From positions 7,564,001 to 7,628,000 of the forward strand of contig JBBMNZ010000028.1 in assembly GCA_037954325.1 (NCBI GenBank): 64,000 nt of DNA, written 5' to 3'. Positions 9,597-24,500 of the stretch are shown in pieces. Position numbers and translations under genes: made by a program. Source of the DNA: Fistularia commersonii (lineage: Eukaryota > Chordata > Actinopteri > Syngnathiformes > Fistulariidae). Position 1 is the stretch's first letter; each line of letters opens with the position of its first letter. The notes beneath the pieces are model-generated. The model made no database searches, was not told where the DNA came from, and was given only the letters and a program-made list of their open reading frames with translations.

Positions 9597-11993
9597 GTAA
9601 GTACGTCTTGCTTCGGGATAATATTTAACATTTTCTTTAAGAAACTCAACTGAAATTTGAGTCTTATAAGGACCCTAATGTTGATTCAAACAATGAAAAG
9701 GTACACGTATGTTGAAGTTAGCCCGAACCACATGGCCGTTGGACCGGTTTGTGAATGAATAGTTGAGCAAGTGAGTAAATACATGAGTAAAAAAATGTGT
9801 GACTTAAACAATTGTATTTTTTTTCTCTGTAATTAAATGGGCAGAATGCCTTTCCTCCAGTAAACTTCGTGCACTTTTCTGCCACCCCGGCCAGTTCCTG
9901 TTTTTAAACGCTGTTGAGCATCACCTGCCTGGGCTGCAGCTGCGGAGCTCGATATTTTATGTAATATCGCTCAGCTATATTGAGGTTTGGATCAACAACA
10001 ACAACCCCAGCTCTCGGATTAACTTGCTCTTGATAATTAATCATGAAAATGTTTTGACACCCCGCCCCCCTCAAAAATAAAAAAAATAAAAAAAAAAACA
10101 AAACGAAAAAAAAAAAATTGCAACCAGGGTTGCCGTAACAAGCAGGGACTCTTGTTAAGCAGAAACCAGAGCTTTCAGCCTAATGAGGCAGGGAAGGAGC
10201 TGGCAGAGGTGCTCCATCACGACCACGGTGGAAAAAAACAAAAGAAAAAAACAAATACGAATATGACTCCTTGTCAAAACTCCTTTGTGGAAACAAAAAT
10301 GTCATGCAGCATTTTTTTTTTAAATCCAGATTGTCACATTGCAGTTTTTTCCCCCCAAGCATTTTCAATTGTCTTTTAAAAAAAAAACACAGTTTAATAC
10401 TTTTATATCTTATCCGTTTCAAAGGAAAGGTCACCCTCAAATCAATAGACAATTTTCGCTCTCCTGTTGCATTAGTAATCTGTCCAGGTGATTTTTGGTG
10501 TGAGATGCTCAGAGTAGAAATAAATACCTGCATCTGTTGAAACTGGCATTTGTCTTCTCCTTGAAGCAGCCAGAAAAGCGGAAGACAAATTATTTGCGAA
10601 ATAGAATGCCCAGACACAGAGGATAATCACTTGAGACAACAGACATGGTTTAACAATTCAGAGCTGGCAATCTAAATTATCAGTCAGGGTAACTCCCAAA
10701 TTACCAGGTGTCTGTGTAATGTTTAATGAGGTGTGTGTGAGAGGCTGTTCCGTCGGGTCAGTTTATTATTGGTGAAATAAACTGACTTTGCATCCTCGGC
10801 GCAAAGAAGGCAGAAATAAAATGCTGTGCTTGGTCCTCCCCCTGGAGATGATCTCACTGGGTGGAGCTGGTGCTGAACAGTGCAAAGGTTATGACAACTC
10901 TTCTTGCCATAGTGGGTTTTATAGATGGTCCACTGTTTTATTGAATTAGCTGCTCTCCTCTGGTAACACTTTAAATGCAGGGAGGAGGAGAGGAGTGTGT
11001 GTCTGAGAACTAAGTTAAGAATCTCGTAGCTCTCTTTGTCTTAATGCTGTTTTTCAGAACCACTATTTGTGAGTTGCCAAAGTTGAACAGCGTAATTAGC
11101 CAAAGAACTCTGTTGCCTGCAGTTACTTTACCCAGCACACATGCCATTGCAGCCTCCGTCTAATTGTTTTAGTGACGAACAAGTACCAATCTCATCCATC
11201 CAGACTTTGCCTAATCATATGCATCTTACAGGATCTGGCAAGAAGAATGCAACAGCAGTTGTGCTTGTGCAAAGACACAGAAGCACCCAGTTTGCATCTT
11301 GTGTATAATCTAATTTTTCCTGCCATCTTTCTTGATTCTGTTTAGTAATAGGGAATTCCATCACGCAGTTTTTCTGTCTGCTCTGAATATAACCAATGAT
11401 AAATACAAATGTGCAAGCCTGTCTTTAAATAGACTATTTTTCTGTGTCTATCTTTCTGTCTGTCCTTTTCCTTTCATACATACATACGTACATACATACA
11501 TACACAATTTTCTAAAAAAATTTTCTTTCCTTAATTAAAAGTGAATTTTGAAGTAAGTAACTCTAATCTATTCTGTAATTGCAGCCTCAAGAAACATTAC
11601 TATACATAAACAGTTTAATATTTCCATTTAGTCTAAAAGACAAGACTTCCTGATGGCACTGTTTAGAAAATTTATCTTGAAACATGACAGAAGCAAGTCA
11701 ACCAAGTTTGATGTGTCACTTGGAGGTCCCACAAGTTTTGCTCACACCGTAGTTTTTAATATATCCATCTGGTCCAAGTTTTGTTATTTTGATATCCTGT
11801 CAATGTAACAGGAAGTCATTTTGTCATCTGGTTTTGTCAATGAAGTTCTTTTTTACAGTGTAATATTGGAAAAACAAAGCTGTCTTTGACCTCTGGTCGC
11901 CTGTCCTTACACCAGTGGTCACATGTTTTTTCTTACGTTTTTATTCATCTGGTGTTTTAATTTCTCCTTTCCATCGCTCTTCTCTCCACTCAG
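9597..11993 (+). other. acly: First intron of acly
   Basis: The 2.4-kb intron runs from the donor at 9597 to the acceptor CCACTCAG at 11986-11993, 22 bp before the ATG. It is AT-rich with homopolymer runs, and I recognise no transposon. A stretch near 9904-10050 encodes an unremarkable open frame on the minus strand and may simply be non-coding. Confidence 0.6.
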
Positions 11994-12015
11994 GTCAGTC
12001 CAGCCCTAAGCGGCC

Positions 12016-15000
12016 ATGTCTGCCAAAGCCATCTCCGAGCAGACAGGGAAGGAGTTCCTTTACAAGTACATCTGTACATCAGCGGCAGTCCAGAACAGAT
12101 TCTGCTATGCAAACGTGACACCGGAGACTGATTTCAGTCGTCTGGCGCAAGACCACCCATGGCTTCTCACAGAGGTGAGGCAGCAGGCCAGCTCTGAGAA
12201 CTAACAATAAGTCCCCGTGAATCCTCTCCTTTGTGTGTTATTTTCCCCCAACTATGTTTGGTCGCCGACGTCAAGGATAGAACCTCTCATCCACTGTTGC
12301 ATTCTTGGCAGAAGGTTTGGTAATGAAACCCAGATGAGGGGGAAAAATACTGATGCCGTCTATTTCTTAACAAGGACGAGTGACGTGTTCTTTTCGGAAA
12401 GGAGTCACAATATCGGTCCAGGTGTCTTCCTGTTCTTGTAATCCCGTTTTAGATCCGCCAGTGCTGCTCTTTGCAGCGTGCTGTTCTAAAGTAGACGGGC
12501 TGTGGCGGGAGTTGATTGAATTACTCCGCGACTCCTCTTGCAGGATAAAGCTTCATTCCTCCTGGCTGACGGGTTTTTATATGGAATGTATGAGGAGCAA
12601 CCAGAGGGCAGATCCAGAGATACGTGATGCGGTAGAATTGATTAGTAAATTGCATTAACTTTCACCCTGTGCATGCTGGCAAGCACCCATATGCTAATGG
12701 CTCCACTGCCATAAGTCATTCGCATTGAAGTGAGGGGAGACGGGCTTTAAGGGTAGGTATCGAATGGGACTCTACAGTTGTGTCATCATCAAAAAACACA
12801 TAAAAGGACGTTATCTATCGTTTTTGGTCACATCTCAGGGGACAAATATTTTTAACCGGTAATTTGCAGATGGGGCCCAGAATTCTCTGGGGGATGACTT
12901 CCACTTTTAACGCAGAGCTTTGAAATAGTTTTATGGTAGATGGCGTTTTCACGATTGACTTCATACTGTTCCGACAAATCAAATTCACGACTGCTCAGGA
13001 ACCTGAGCGCCAGCAGTAATGAGTCCAAGTAGAATGTTAAAAATCAACTTTGGAAATTAACACCTTCTGTGGATTGTTATCAAGACCAAAATATTTAGTC
13101 ATCCAATCACCCAGCTTTGTATTGGATATCTTTTCATTTAAAAGAAGATAATGAAAACATTGAAAATTGTTATTCTGACATTTGACTGGTACACTACGAT
13201 ACTTGGAAGCAACAATCTACTGGGCAGCGTTTAAGAATTCATGACTAGACAAAATGAAACAGTAAACCTTTCCAGCTGTAAACCTCACTAAATGGGCTAA
13301 AAGCCTGAATCTGTGTTCTCTGGATCCTTCTAATGCATAAGTGATTGGCGTTTTCTCTGCAGAGGCTCGTGGTCAAGCCGGACCAGCTGATTAAGAGGCG
13401 GGGGAAGCTTGGCCTGGTTGGTGTCAACCTGGACCTGAATGGCGTCAGAGAGTGGCTGAAACCCCGCCTCATGAAGGAGACAATGGTTTGTTTGTTTTTT
13501 TTTAATGCTGCACTTTACTGACGACCCCCCCCCCCCATCAGTCAGATTTTATTGTCATCCTCCAGTTTGTTTTTCTTCATCCTCCTCCCTCCCTCTGCCT
13601 GTCACACATCTGTGCTTTGCAAGCGTGATTGTGACTGATCGTCTGCGCACGCTGCAGCTGACACCCCCACGAATAAACAGACACTCAGTCTATCCAGTCA
13701 GCGCAACGCCCGGCACCAAAGATCCATCACAGCGACGCCGAGACACTGCTGCACCTCATAAACTGAAAATCGAGTTGCACAGAGGAGACTCGGGGCGATA
13801 AAGCACTAGAAAAGGGTGTCAGTGTGTGTTCTTGGAACGCTGCAACACAGTAGATCTATTTCCTTTCTGATGAGATGAAACTGTCTGCAGCTGCTTGGGG
13901 GTGTAAATCAAAGTAAAAGGATAAAGGGATGTGATATTCAAGGATATAGATTTACTCTTGTTCTCCCCTCATCTAAGCAGTGCACATTTTCTGATAGAAC
14001 AAAGAACGAGTACTACTCAGTGTTTGACTCCTTACATAAGTCTAATGTAAATAGTAGTTTCATATACCACTTCAGACCGACTTGTGAGCATTCAGTACTT
14101 AAACAGGTCAAGGAATGAATAAAGTGTTTAGCCTCTTTTTATTTCACTCTCAACCACACAAATGTATTTTTTGTTTTTGAGGGTTTCACTCAGTCATCTG
14201 AACTGGCCTGAGTCCTTTGTATTTCTCTCTCTCAACTGCTATCAACCCTTTTTTCTCTCCTCCCTCCTCTCTTTTCTTCCCCCTCCCCTTCTCAGTGCGG
14301 CTGCCTGCTCGCAGCCGGTCTCTAATTATGATTTGCCTGTTGGCCTTTTTGTGCTGGAAAGGCGACTGCTTTACGAAATTGCTATGTTACTGTGGGGGAG
14401 GTTTGCCTGGAGTGCTACATAACAATAATTTTATCAATTCATTCATAGCAAATCAATGCCATTGAGTATTCTTAGATTTATTTTTTTTAAATCAGGAAGA
14501 GACGCTCTAGGCATTTCACTACCCTTCCTACTCTACCTGCGTTTTCCTCTTTTGTAATTAGGCATGCCCTGAAATGTTTTTTTTTTATAAATAACAGAAA
14601 TTCACAAATACAAAAACACTTTTTTTCTAAGCTTTCAGCTGCTTGACATACATTTTATTTTCTTGTACAATTCTCAGGTGGGCAAAGCCAAAGGCGTTCT
14701 CAAGAACTTCCTCATTGAGCCTTTCGTTCCACATAAGCAGGTAAACAATTCAGTATTTCAAGGGGGAAAGAGTCAGTCAGTTTTGTGGGGAGTCTTAATT
14801 CATAGTCTGTTTTCCCCCCTTCGTTTTCCTTTTTGCTCTTTTCAAATCCCTCCTTCATCGCTCAGGAGGAAGAGTTCTACGTGTGCATTTATGCTACGCG
14901 GGAGGGGGATCACGTGCTATTTCACCACGAGGGTGGGGTGGACGTCGGTGATGTGGACGCCAAGGCACAGAAGCTGCTGATTGGCGTGGACGAAAAGATC

Positions 15001-18000
15001 AGTGAGGAGTCCGTGAAGACCGAGCTGCTCACTCACGTCCCGAGCGACAAGAAAGTGTGAGTCATCGCCGTCCATCAGGTTTCCGAGATGTGAGGGTGGG
15101 GGGGATGCTGAAAGAGAATGCCCAGCAGAATATCAACAAACAATAACTTGACATTCACTGTTTGAACTGGCCGTGAGGATGATTGTTTCAATGTGCTGTA
15201 TTTTTAGTTCAGTATTGGGAGCGTCATTCAGGGTGGTGCAGAAACACCTCATTAGAATTGTTTAATCCTGCCAGCAAGGTTATGATAAAACTTGCTGGTA
15301 GAGTTGACCTTGAGAGATGGCTCCTACATCACCATCACAGTTTGTCTTTTTGACTGTTAGTTTTTCTGTTTTCAAGAACTAAAACCGACATGTCTGTAGT
15401 TGCCTCGCTCTTTTATCAGATTATAAAAATCTGTATATGGAATTCGGTCATGCACAGGTCACAAGGCTGGTTTTTTTTTTTTTTTCAACATTATAATTTT
15501 TAGTGTTTGAAAAAGTTCCTGGTGAAGGCTTTTAATTCTACTTCTCTACATACTGTGGATGTAAATACCCAGAGAATATTTAACTTGCAGAATGCAACAG
15601 TTTCTTATTGTTTGTTCTCCTCCTGAGGGTTGTTCCCGTGGATGTTTTCTCGCAACTGCCTGACTGGCAGTGATGCAGCCCTCTCCGTCACTGCGGCTTA
15701 ACACTACAACCTGCAGGGACTATTTTGTTCATGTGCGACATAGCAGCTGGCTGTATCTTCAGGCTAACACTAGCTATATCACGGGGCCCGATGTCCCTGC
15801 AGTTGGTCACCACACATGCACACAAAGCTTTTTTAAACTCTCTTTTTTTATGTGACCCTCTTGGTCTTACTTTATTTGAAGTTTCCTCCTGCAGTACCTC
15901 CCTTCCCTTAAAATTCAAGAGTGAATTGCTTGCATATTTTAACAAGGTGCAATTTACTTTTTCATTCTTTTAAGTGATGTCGTAACCCCCTCACAGAAAT
16001 AATGTGTTAGTCTGCAGCAATGACACTCAGTATCTGCTTCGACAGGAAGTGGCATTGCAGCAATTTCATAATGGACTATAATAGTGTCCTCCCTCAGCAC
16101 TAAGCCAGCATTTTCTCCTATTGATCTTTTAGACCATAAATATGAAATGTTAGAAATTGCGCCCTGGGTTGTGAGCATACTGTGATTTTTAATGTACTAT
16201 CAGTATTTCTATTAATATCTAAAATCTTTGTTAAGCCACTTGAAAGGATGAGTCGATTCATTACCCTTTCAGATGGTCATTGGTGACACTGCTCTTTTTA
16301 ATCACTCATTGTGCTGAAAGTGACTATGCATTGGCAAACCAGACAAAACTGGACTGTTTCTTTATTAAACTGAGCACAGGGGAAGAGTGAAATAGCACAA
16401 TGGGGGAGAGCGAGAGAAGACCTGGATGTTGTTGCAAAGGTTGGGGGGGGGGGGGGTCCATTAGACAAATGACAAACTCCCTCCTCTGCTTCGCCTTTCT
16501 TCGATCAGACTCCACCCCCCCCTGCTGCAGCTACATTCAAAGCACGTCCAGTAGCACTTTGGGTATGATACAGTGTCTCACCCCCTCCGACCTCTCCTAT
16601 CCATCTTTCCTACAACGCTCCCTTGAACTGCTCCTTCCTGTCAGAACTCGCTGTCTTGGCTGACATTGAGTAAGTCTAACACCCCCCCGCCCCACTGCTG
16701 AAATTGCTCTGTCAGCCCCAGTTCAGCTCCTCGCCATGTGGAAATTACTCCTCATCCTCCCCGGCACTTGGCTAGTTTTTTTTCCCCTTACCGTTTATAA
16801 AAAAGAAAAAAAAGAAGAGAGAGAGAGAGAGAAAGTGTCAGCTGAGTCACTTAGGCAACAACAGGCCGACTCGGTTCCCTGAGCGCTGATGTGCCAGCAC
16901 TACTGACAGGAGAGACGAGGAGAACAGACCATTGCCTTTCTCCTCGTACAGTGAAATTCGCACTCCGTCTCCACCACTGCCATTGCTTGTCGGTGCTCTT
17001 GTTTTGACACACAATGAGGGGGGGGGCATATTAGATTTTCATCCTCTGCAGCAAATACACAGGTGGAGTGGTTCTCTGCCTGCAAATAGTGCTTTATTGA
17101 TTTTGTCAAGACAAACATCCAACAACCGCAAACACAGTCAAGAAATGTGTATTTGAATAGACAAATACAGTTACCTACACAAAGATATGAACCCATGCAA
17201 GAACATGCAGGTTTGCAGTAATGGTGTCATAATCAAATGAATATCCTTAAAAACCCCTTGTGATATTCAAGAAGTTCGTTCCTTCAGACACACAATGCTC
17301 CCCAGTTGCATTTTAAAGTGCAATATTAGGGCTGTTGTTGCCTCTGACTATCAAACCACTGTTCAGTTAATTTTGATCCGATATTTAGCTGTTTGATTTC
17401 ATTTTTCATTTATTTCATGAAGTTTTATCCAGTTTTGGGAGAACTAATTTAAATTCCTTGACCTTCCCCTGCAGGATCCTCGCCAACTTCATTGTTGGAC
17501 TCTTTAACCTGTACGAAGACCTTTTCTTCACATACCTGGAGATCAACCCGCTTGGTAAATACTTCTTTCTGAGATTCTAACCACAAGACACCACTGCTCT
17601 GAATGGGAAATTGTGATTGTTCATTAGCGTCACATTCATAAATACTTTATTTGATTATGAAATTGAGGAAAAAGAGGGGCATCAAAAGGAAATCGGGGAG
17701 GAAAAAACATTAATGCATTATAAACCATCGTCTTGGCAGCCAGAGGCAGGGCTTGAACCCGCCACATTTTTAACATCGAGGGAGGAAAAGAGTAAATAAT
17801 TCATGCACTGGCTGTTTGATGATGGCAGCGCGTGTTTATAACGGAGTAATTGGGCGCCGGTAGACGCCCTCCGGCATCTGTTCCTGTAGATTTTGTCCAG
17901 GCTGATGAGGCAGGTTCTCCACTCTTTGAAGTCAGACTGAGCCAACTGTTATGGGTCTTCACACCCCCCACCCCCGCTGTCCACCTCCTGTACCAACAGT

Positions 18001-21000
18001 AGGGAGCTTGTTGGTCTCCTCAGCCTGAGCATGTCCCATCCCTACCGCCAATGTAGATAACTATGTCTTCCTCTCCTCCCAGTGGTCACAAAGGATGGCG
18101 TTTACGTGCTGGACATGGCAGCCAAGATTGACGCCACAGCCGACTATATCTGCAAGGCTAAGTGGGGAGATGTTGAGTTCCCCCCACCCTTTGGCAGGGA
18201 GGCCTATCCTGAGGTGAAGAGGGTTTTGGGCAATTTACACAAACATTGCAGTCATAGTTCATGCTAATAAAGGCACAGGTGATATTAGATAGCATGCAAT
18301 TTAAACTGAAAACATCAATATCTTAACTATTTTCAAACAGGAAAATTCCTTAACATATTTTATTGTGTATATTAAAACAAGTTCAGTGGTATCATATTAT
18401 CATCATTCAAACTGATTTTTTTTTTATTTTTATTCACCTACACAGAGCTCAATAGTAAACATTGGGTCAAAATAAAGAAATCAGCCTATTTGAAAGTTTT
18501 GTGTTGAGGATTTAAAGATTATTTCTCTTTTTGGCCAAAGCACGTAGAGCTTGTCTCAGACAGGATGTCAATGTACCAGACGCCAGCTCTAATTGGACTG
18601 ATGTGCGTGCGTTGCGGTGACAGCAGGATCCTTTTGATTGGAAGTTTTTCACCCTTGGACACCAGCTGTAGCCCTGATTGTCAAAAACTAGAACAGTTGT
18701 TGATCACATCCACACAAAATCACACATATCCAATACGGCCATTCTGCTTCCTTGTAAAATTAGGACTGAATACATCTCTCGCTCTCTCTCACACACACAC
18801 ACACACACACGCTCCACCTCTGCCTCATCACTGTGAGAATATTGTTACCTTGTCACTGACCTATTCCGTGTCTCTTTTAGGAAGCTTATATCGCTGACCT
18901 GGATGCCAAGAGTGGAGCCAGCCTCAAACTGACCCTGCTCAACCCGCAGGGCAGGATCTGGACCATGGTGGCCGGAGGGGGTGCCTCGGTGGTGTACAGG
19001 TACTTCATCCCCTTGCCGAAATAGGAGAAACAAAATAGGCTTTAGAATAAGAATACTGAGGCATTGCTTTTGAAGTAACCAGCCTTTTATCTACTTATGG
19101 CCTAAATGTTCCTTCCCCCTCCTTATAATGATTGCTCTCCACACAATTGGGTTTAGTAGTGGGCGAGCACGCCGGTGATGCAGCAGCTCCAGCAGCTGCC
19201 GGCCTAATTGGATCCTTAGGTGTTGCCATTTTTAGCAAGGGGAAGAGGGAGCGGCGTCTCCCCATCTTTGCCGTCTGCTTGGGGACGCAAAGCGTGACGC
19301 GCCAGCTCATCAGCCTTGACTAATAACTCCCACCCTACCCCGTTTTGGTTCTGTCTGTTTAAAGTCAAGTATTAATTAATGTTTAAGACATCGCGTTGCT
19401 CAAAAGTCCGTGCGTCAGAGTGCACTTGACTCAAGATCCGTGTAAGTGACCTACGTGAATCTCTGGCAGTGACACCATCTGCGACCTGGGCGGGGTCAAT
19501 GAGCTGGCCAATTACGGGGAGTATTCTGGTGCACCGAGTGAACAGCAGACCTACGACTATGCAAAGACCATCCTGTCTCTGATGACCAGAGAGAAGCACT
19601 CAGAGGGTATGAATAAAGCTACTGTCAAAATTAGGTGGTGTTTTTTTTTCCTCTCTAAAATATCTTCTCTGGTTTCCAGGAAAGGTGCTGATCATCGGCG
19701 GCAGCATTGCCAACTTCACAAATGTCGCAGCGACATTTAAGGTACCTGTGACTGCCCCGGTGATTTGAGAGGTTCACCATTTCTTACCAAATCTCAAGTT
19801 CACTAGATGTCTCCTTGAATTTGTTAGGGAATTGTCCGAGCCATCAGAGACTACCAGGTGCCCCTGAAGGAGCATGAAGTTTCCATTTTTGTGCGGCGCG
19901 GGGGCCCCAATTACCAAGAAGGTCTCAGGGTGATGGGAGAAGTTGGTAGGTTCCTCTTCATATCTGGATTATTGAGGCTTCACTGTTCTCTTAAGAGGTG
20001 TCTGTTTTTCCTCTTGATACTGAATCAGTTATAATTCAGTAGTTTGATGCAAAGGAAAAGCAGGAGAAAAACAAACACTGGCAACAAGGAACTGGTGCGG
20101 CATAATCTCAGGAGCTAATTGTCTCAGTCAAAGTCTGTCTAATAAAAGTGCTTTTTATAACTCCGGTTTATCAGTGTCTGATGACTTCTTGGAACTGATC
20201 CACTTTAAGATGTCAGATTACTGAAGCAATGCCGGTATTTCCTTTGTCTCATTACATATAGAATGTTTTGGATGAGACTGCTTTGTTAGTATTGTTTATT
20301 AAAATAGGAAGCAAACATTTTTCTTTTATTGAAATCCGGTTGATGTTGCCGCTGTTGTAACACACACATTCCTGTAATCTGCCATTAGTCTGTTGTGCCC
20401 AGGAAAGCAGCTCACGTGCCTGCACACACTCACTTCCTGCACACCCGCGAGAATTTATACTTGAGCCATTTCATCTACATGCCTGTATGCGTGAACAAGC
20501 AATGCCTGATTACGTTGTTATTTCATAGTCACCAGCCTCGCCATCCGGTTATTTATGTTTGGCTGTTATAATTTTGATCTGGATGAGTCACCTCAAATCT
20601 GAAAAAACAGTTGAGGAATTTCACAAGTCCTTTCGGGGTGAGGGTGTGTTTTGGGAGCTCCCTTTTGTGGGAGCACCTGCAGCTTTTCCAAACGCCACAC
20701 TGATTTAACTGCAAAACTGTTTTCCCCCCTCAGGCAAGACCACTGGGATCCCCATTCACGTCTTTGGCACAGAAACCCACATGACTGCCATCGTCGGCAT
20801 GGCCCTCGGCCATCGGCCAATCCCCAATCAGCCCCCCGTTGCTGCCCACACTGCCAACTTCCTCCTCAACTCCACCGGCAGCACATCGGTATGACACTCT
20901 GGCTCCGCAGAGAAAAATAGACTGTCATGATGTTGTGACCACTCCCCGTGCAAAGAAAGAGAATCTTAAGCAGAATATTTATGTGCTGCCGTCCCAGTTT

Positions 21001-21537
21001 CTATCTTTAGTTTTTTTTTTTGGTTTTGTTTTAAGCAAGAAAGGGGCGTCAGTTTAAAGTTACTAAGATCCCAGTGGCTTTTTTTGTACGAGAGTCTTTC
21101 AGGACATTGTTGACTGCCGTTACTGAAATATTTGTGAAACCAACCGTAATGAGGCATGCACTCTGAATACCCTGAAGCCTCCATTAAGAGTGTGCACGCG
21201 CATATTCAGTGCACAGGGATTCACTTACAGGACCGTGCACTTCAGATGTAGTGATACAATTACATTTTAAAGCTCAAAGGTTATCCATGCAGTGGTTATC
21301 AATGAAAAAGCTCCTTCTGGGCAACTGAAATCAGGCTTTGTGGTCATAAAATTTATGTAAACATTTAAAGGAATCATAAAATCTCAATTCAGCTTTTAAG
21401 ATCTACTTGTTTTTTATTTTCCTCCTGTCATCCAGACTCCAGCCTCCAGCAGAACAGCCTCTTTCTCTGAGAACAGAGCAAGAGTCGAGGGCTCACCAGC
21501 CAAAAGGGCCAAAAGTGGTGCTCCAGTTGGTGAGAGA

Positions 21538-21572
<35 letters not shown>

Positions 21573-24500
21573 TCTAAGGGGAAATCTATGTACCGGTACT
21601 TTGAATCTTTTGAAAGGTTTCCATACATCGGCCCAAAGCTCGGTTCCATGGTTTTTAGATAGAAGCTGCTCTTGTTTGAATTGTTCGGTATTATGGCTCC
21701 CTCCTCAGACAGGAAGTTAATCATGCAAATCCAATACACAAATCCTTACACCCATTCATTTTGAAATTAATATGTAACTCAACACGACAACAACCTCTGA
21801 ATTGATCGCTTTGAAAGTCAACCTGTTGATTCTTTTCAACATTCATGAAAAAGACCTTTTCCCCCCCACAACGTCATGAAGAGTTGCTCCATCTGATTGA
21901 AGGAAAAGTATTTTTCTGTCCACTTTTTGCTAAACTTTGAACATATGAATGGAAAAATACAAACCTGAGTAACTTCTATCAATGCTTTCTATCCCTAACT
22001 AATCCCTGCAGCCAAGGCAACCACCCTTTTCACCAAACACACCAAGGCCATAGTTTGGGGTATGCAGACTAGGGCTGTGCAGGGGATGCTGGACTTTGAC
22101 TATGTCTGCTCCAGAGAAGAGCCATCGGTAGCAGCCATGGTCTACCCCTTCACGTGAGCACGCCACCTCTACCGTGCATAATAACTTTTCTCAACTGTCA
22201 CCGAATCCATATTTAATGTTACAAGAACATCAACGCCGTCCTTTAACTGTGTCTAAATAACGTGCTGTCTTCCAGCGGGGACCACAAACAAAAATTCTAC
22301 TGGGGGCATAAAGAAATCCTCCTCCCTGTGTACAAGAACATGGCTGATGCCATGAAGAAGCACCCAGATGTGGACGTGCTTATCAGTTTTGCCTCCCTGC
22401 GCTCCGCCTTCGACAGCACTATGGAAACCATGCAGTATCCGCAGGTAGAATGCCCCCCCTCCCCCCACACCATCTGGAAGCTGTTCAATGAATGAAGCCC
22501 TGAAGTTTAGCCTTTCTGTTCAACTGCTTTCAGATTCACACCATTGCCATAATCGCTGAAGGAATTCCAGAGGCCTACACGAGGAAGATCATCAAGGCGG
22601 CGGACGAAAAGGGCGTCACAGTCATTGGGCCAGCAACTGTCAGTCTCTACCTGGTTTCTGCACATTTCTTGGCCATCTTTCGCCTACTCCATCCAGTAAT
22701 TCTAGGTGTTTGTGTTCTGTCCAGGTCGGAGGTATCAAACCTGGCTGCTTCAAGATTGGGAACACAGGGGGCATGCTGGATAACATCCTTGCTTCTAAGC
22801 TGTACCGCCCAGGCAGCGTGGCCTATGTGTCCCGCTCAGGTGGCATGTCCAATGAACTCAATAACATTATCTCACGCACCACTGATGGCGTTTTTGAGGG
22901 TGTGGCCATTGGTGGAGACAGGTGTGTGGCGGTCATGATTGCATCATGTGCATGCATGAATTGTCGTGTGACTTTGGATTCTTCAACAGATACCCAGGCT
23001 CGGTGTTCACTGACCACGTGCTGCGCTACCAGGACACGCCTGACGTAAAAATGATCGTGGTGCTGGGGGAGGTAAGGAATAAATCCAGTCCTGCCTGTTG
23101 CCTGCAGCTCCAGACACTTTTATGTCTTGTGTTATCATAATCCTGTCACTGCAGATTGGAGGCACAGAGGAATACAAGATCTGCCAAGCCATTCAACAGC
23201 GCAGGATCACCAAGCCAGTGGTCTGCTGGTGCATCGGTACCTGTGCTACCATGTTCTCCTCTGAGGTCAGAAGGCACTCTGACAATGCTTCCAAATTAGA
23301 TGAAGGCTAATTAGACAATATCAGTAAGGTTTTCGGACTTATCTGTAAACGCCAGGTCCAGTTTGGCCACGCGGGAGCCTGCGCTAACCAGGCCTCTGAG
23401 ACCGCCGTGGCTAAGAACAAGGCTCTGAAGGAGGCCGGCGCCTTTGTACCCAAGAGCTTCGACGAGCTGGGAGAGATCATCAAGTGAACACACCGTCATT
23501 TCCGCTTCTTTACTGCACGCTAAAAATATAGAACAATCAGTTTTTTTAACCGTGATGGCCTTCAGTTGATCATCGGTCTCATCTTTGTTTCCTTTTTACG
23601 CAGAAATGTATATGACGATCTCATTGCCAAAGGAGTCATCCAACCGGCCAAAGAGCTCCCCCCTCCCACTGTGCCCATGGATTATTCCTGGGCAAGAGTG
23701 AGTATTCTAAAACGCCCTTTAAATTTTGTACCCATATTTAATATGAACACTCTGTTCTAAGTGCCACTGAATCATTTATAACTCACTGATTTTAGACATA
23801 AGGGCACCGACTGTTTATTGATGTTAAATGACTGCCTTTCTAAGATTTTATATTTACAGCTTTGTTTGACCGTAATTGTGTTCATGTATCAGCAGCCAGT
23901 TTTGGCCGCTGATACATAAAGCATCATAAATCACAATAGAATGATATACATATTTACTCTAACTTGGCCATTATCATCCGGGTGATAATTATCATCTGTT
24001 TTTACACCAGGTTATTAGCAGTTCATAGATCAATTTTTGTTGATGCATGTTGATAACAGATATGCAATTCCTTTGATCCATAGTTTTATTTCATGTATGA
24101 AAATATCATTTTAAATCTGTGTTTTTTTCTTATTTTGAATAATTGGCTAATCACTAAGACGTGTTAAAATGCTCCTCTTACACTTGTAAACTGAGTAAGA
24201 CATGTTTTTTTTCATGTTAATTCATCTTTAGTAATCTTGATGTAATCCCAAGGGCCTAAAAGGGAGCAGTGTTTTTGTCTGTGCTGGCCTGTAAATTATG
24301 CACATTGATCAGTAGGCAAATCACATCTACACTTTTTATGTGTGTGTGTGTGTAAGAAAGAAAATGATATACCAGTATAGAACCAGAAAATCCTGTTTCA
24401 GTATAATTGATACTCATTTGCAAATGTTATAAAGCAGTACATAAATGTTACCCTTTGGATTTAAATTGTCGCGCAGGAGCTGGGTCTGATCCGCAAACCG

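Noticed and set aside
17718..17800. Sequence resembling a tRNA B box (GGGCTTGAACCCGCC)
   Set aside because: No matching A box or cloverleaf could be found around it, so it is not called as a tRNA or SINE.
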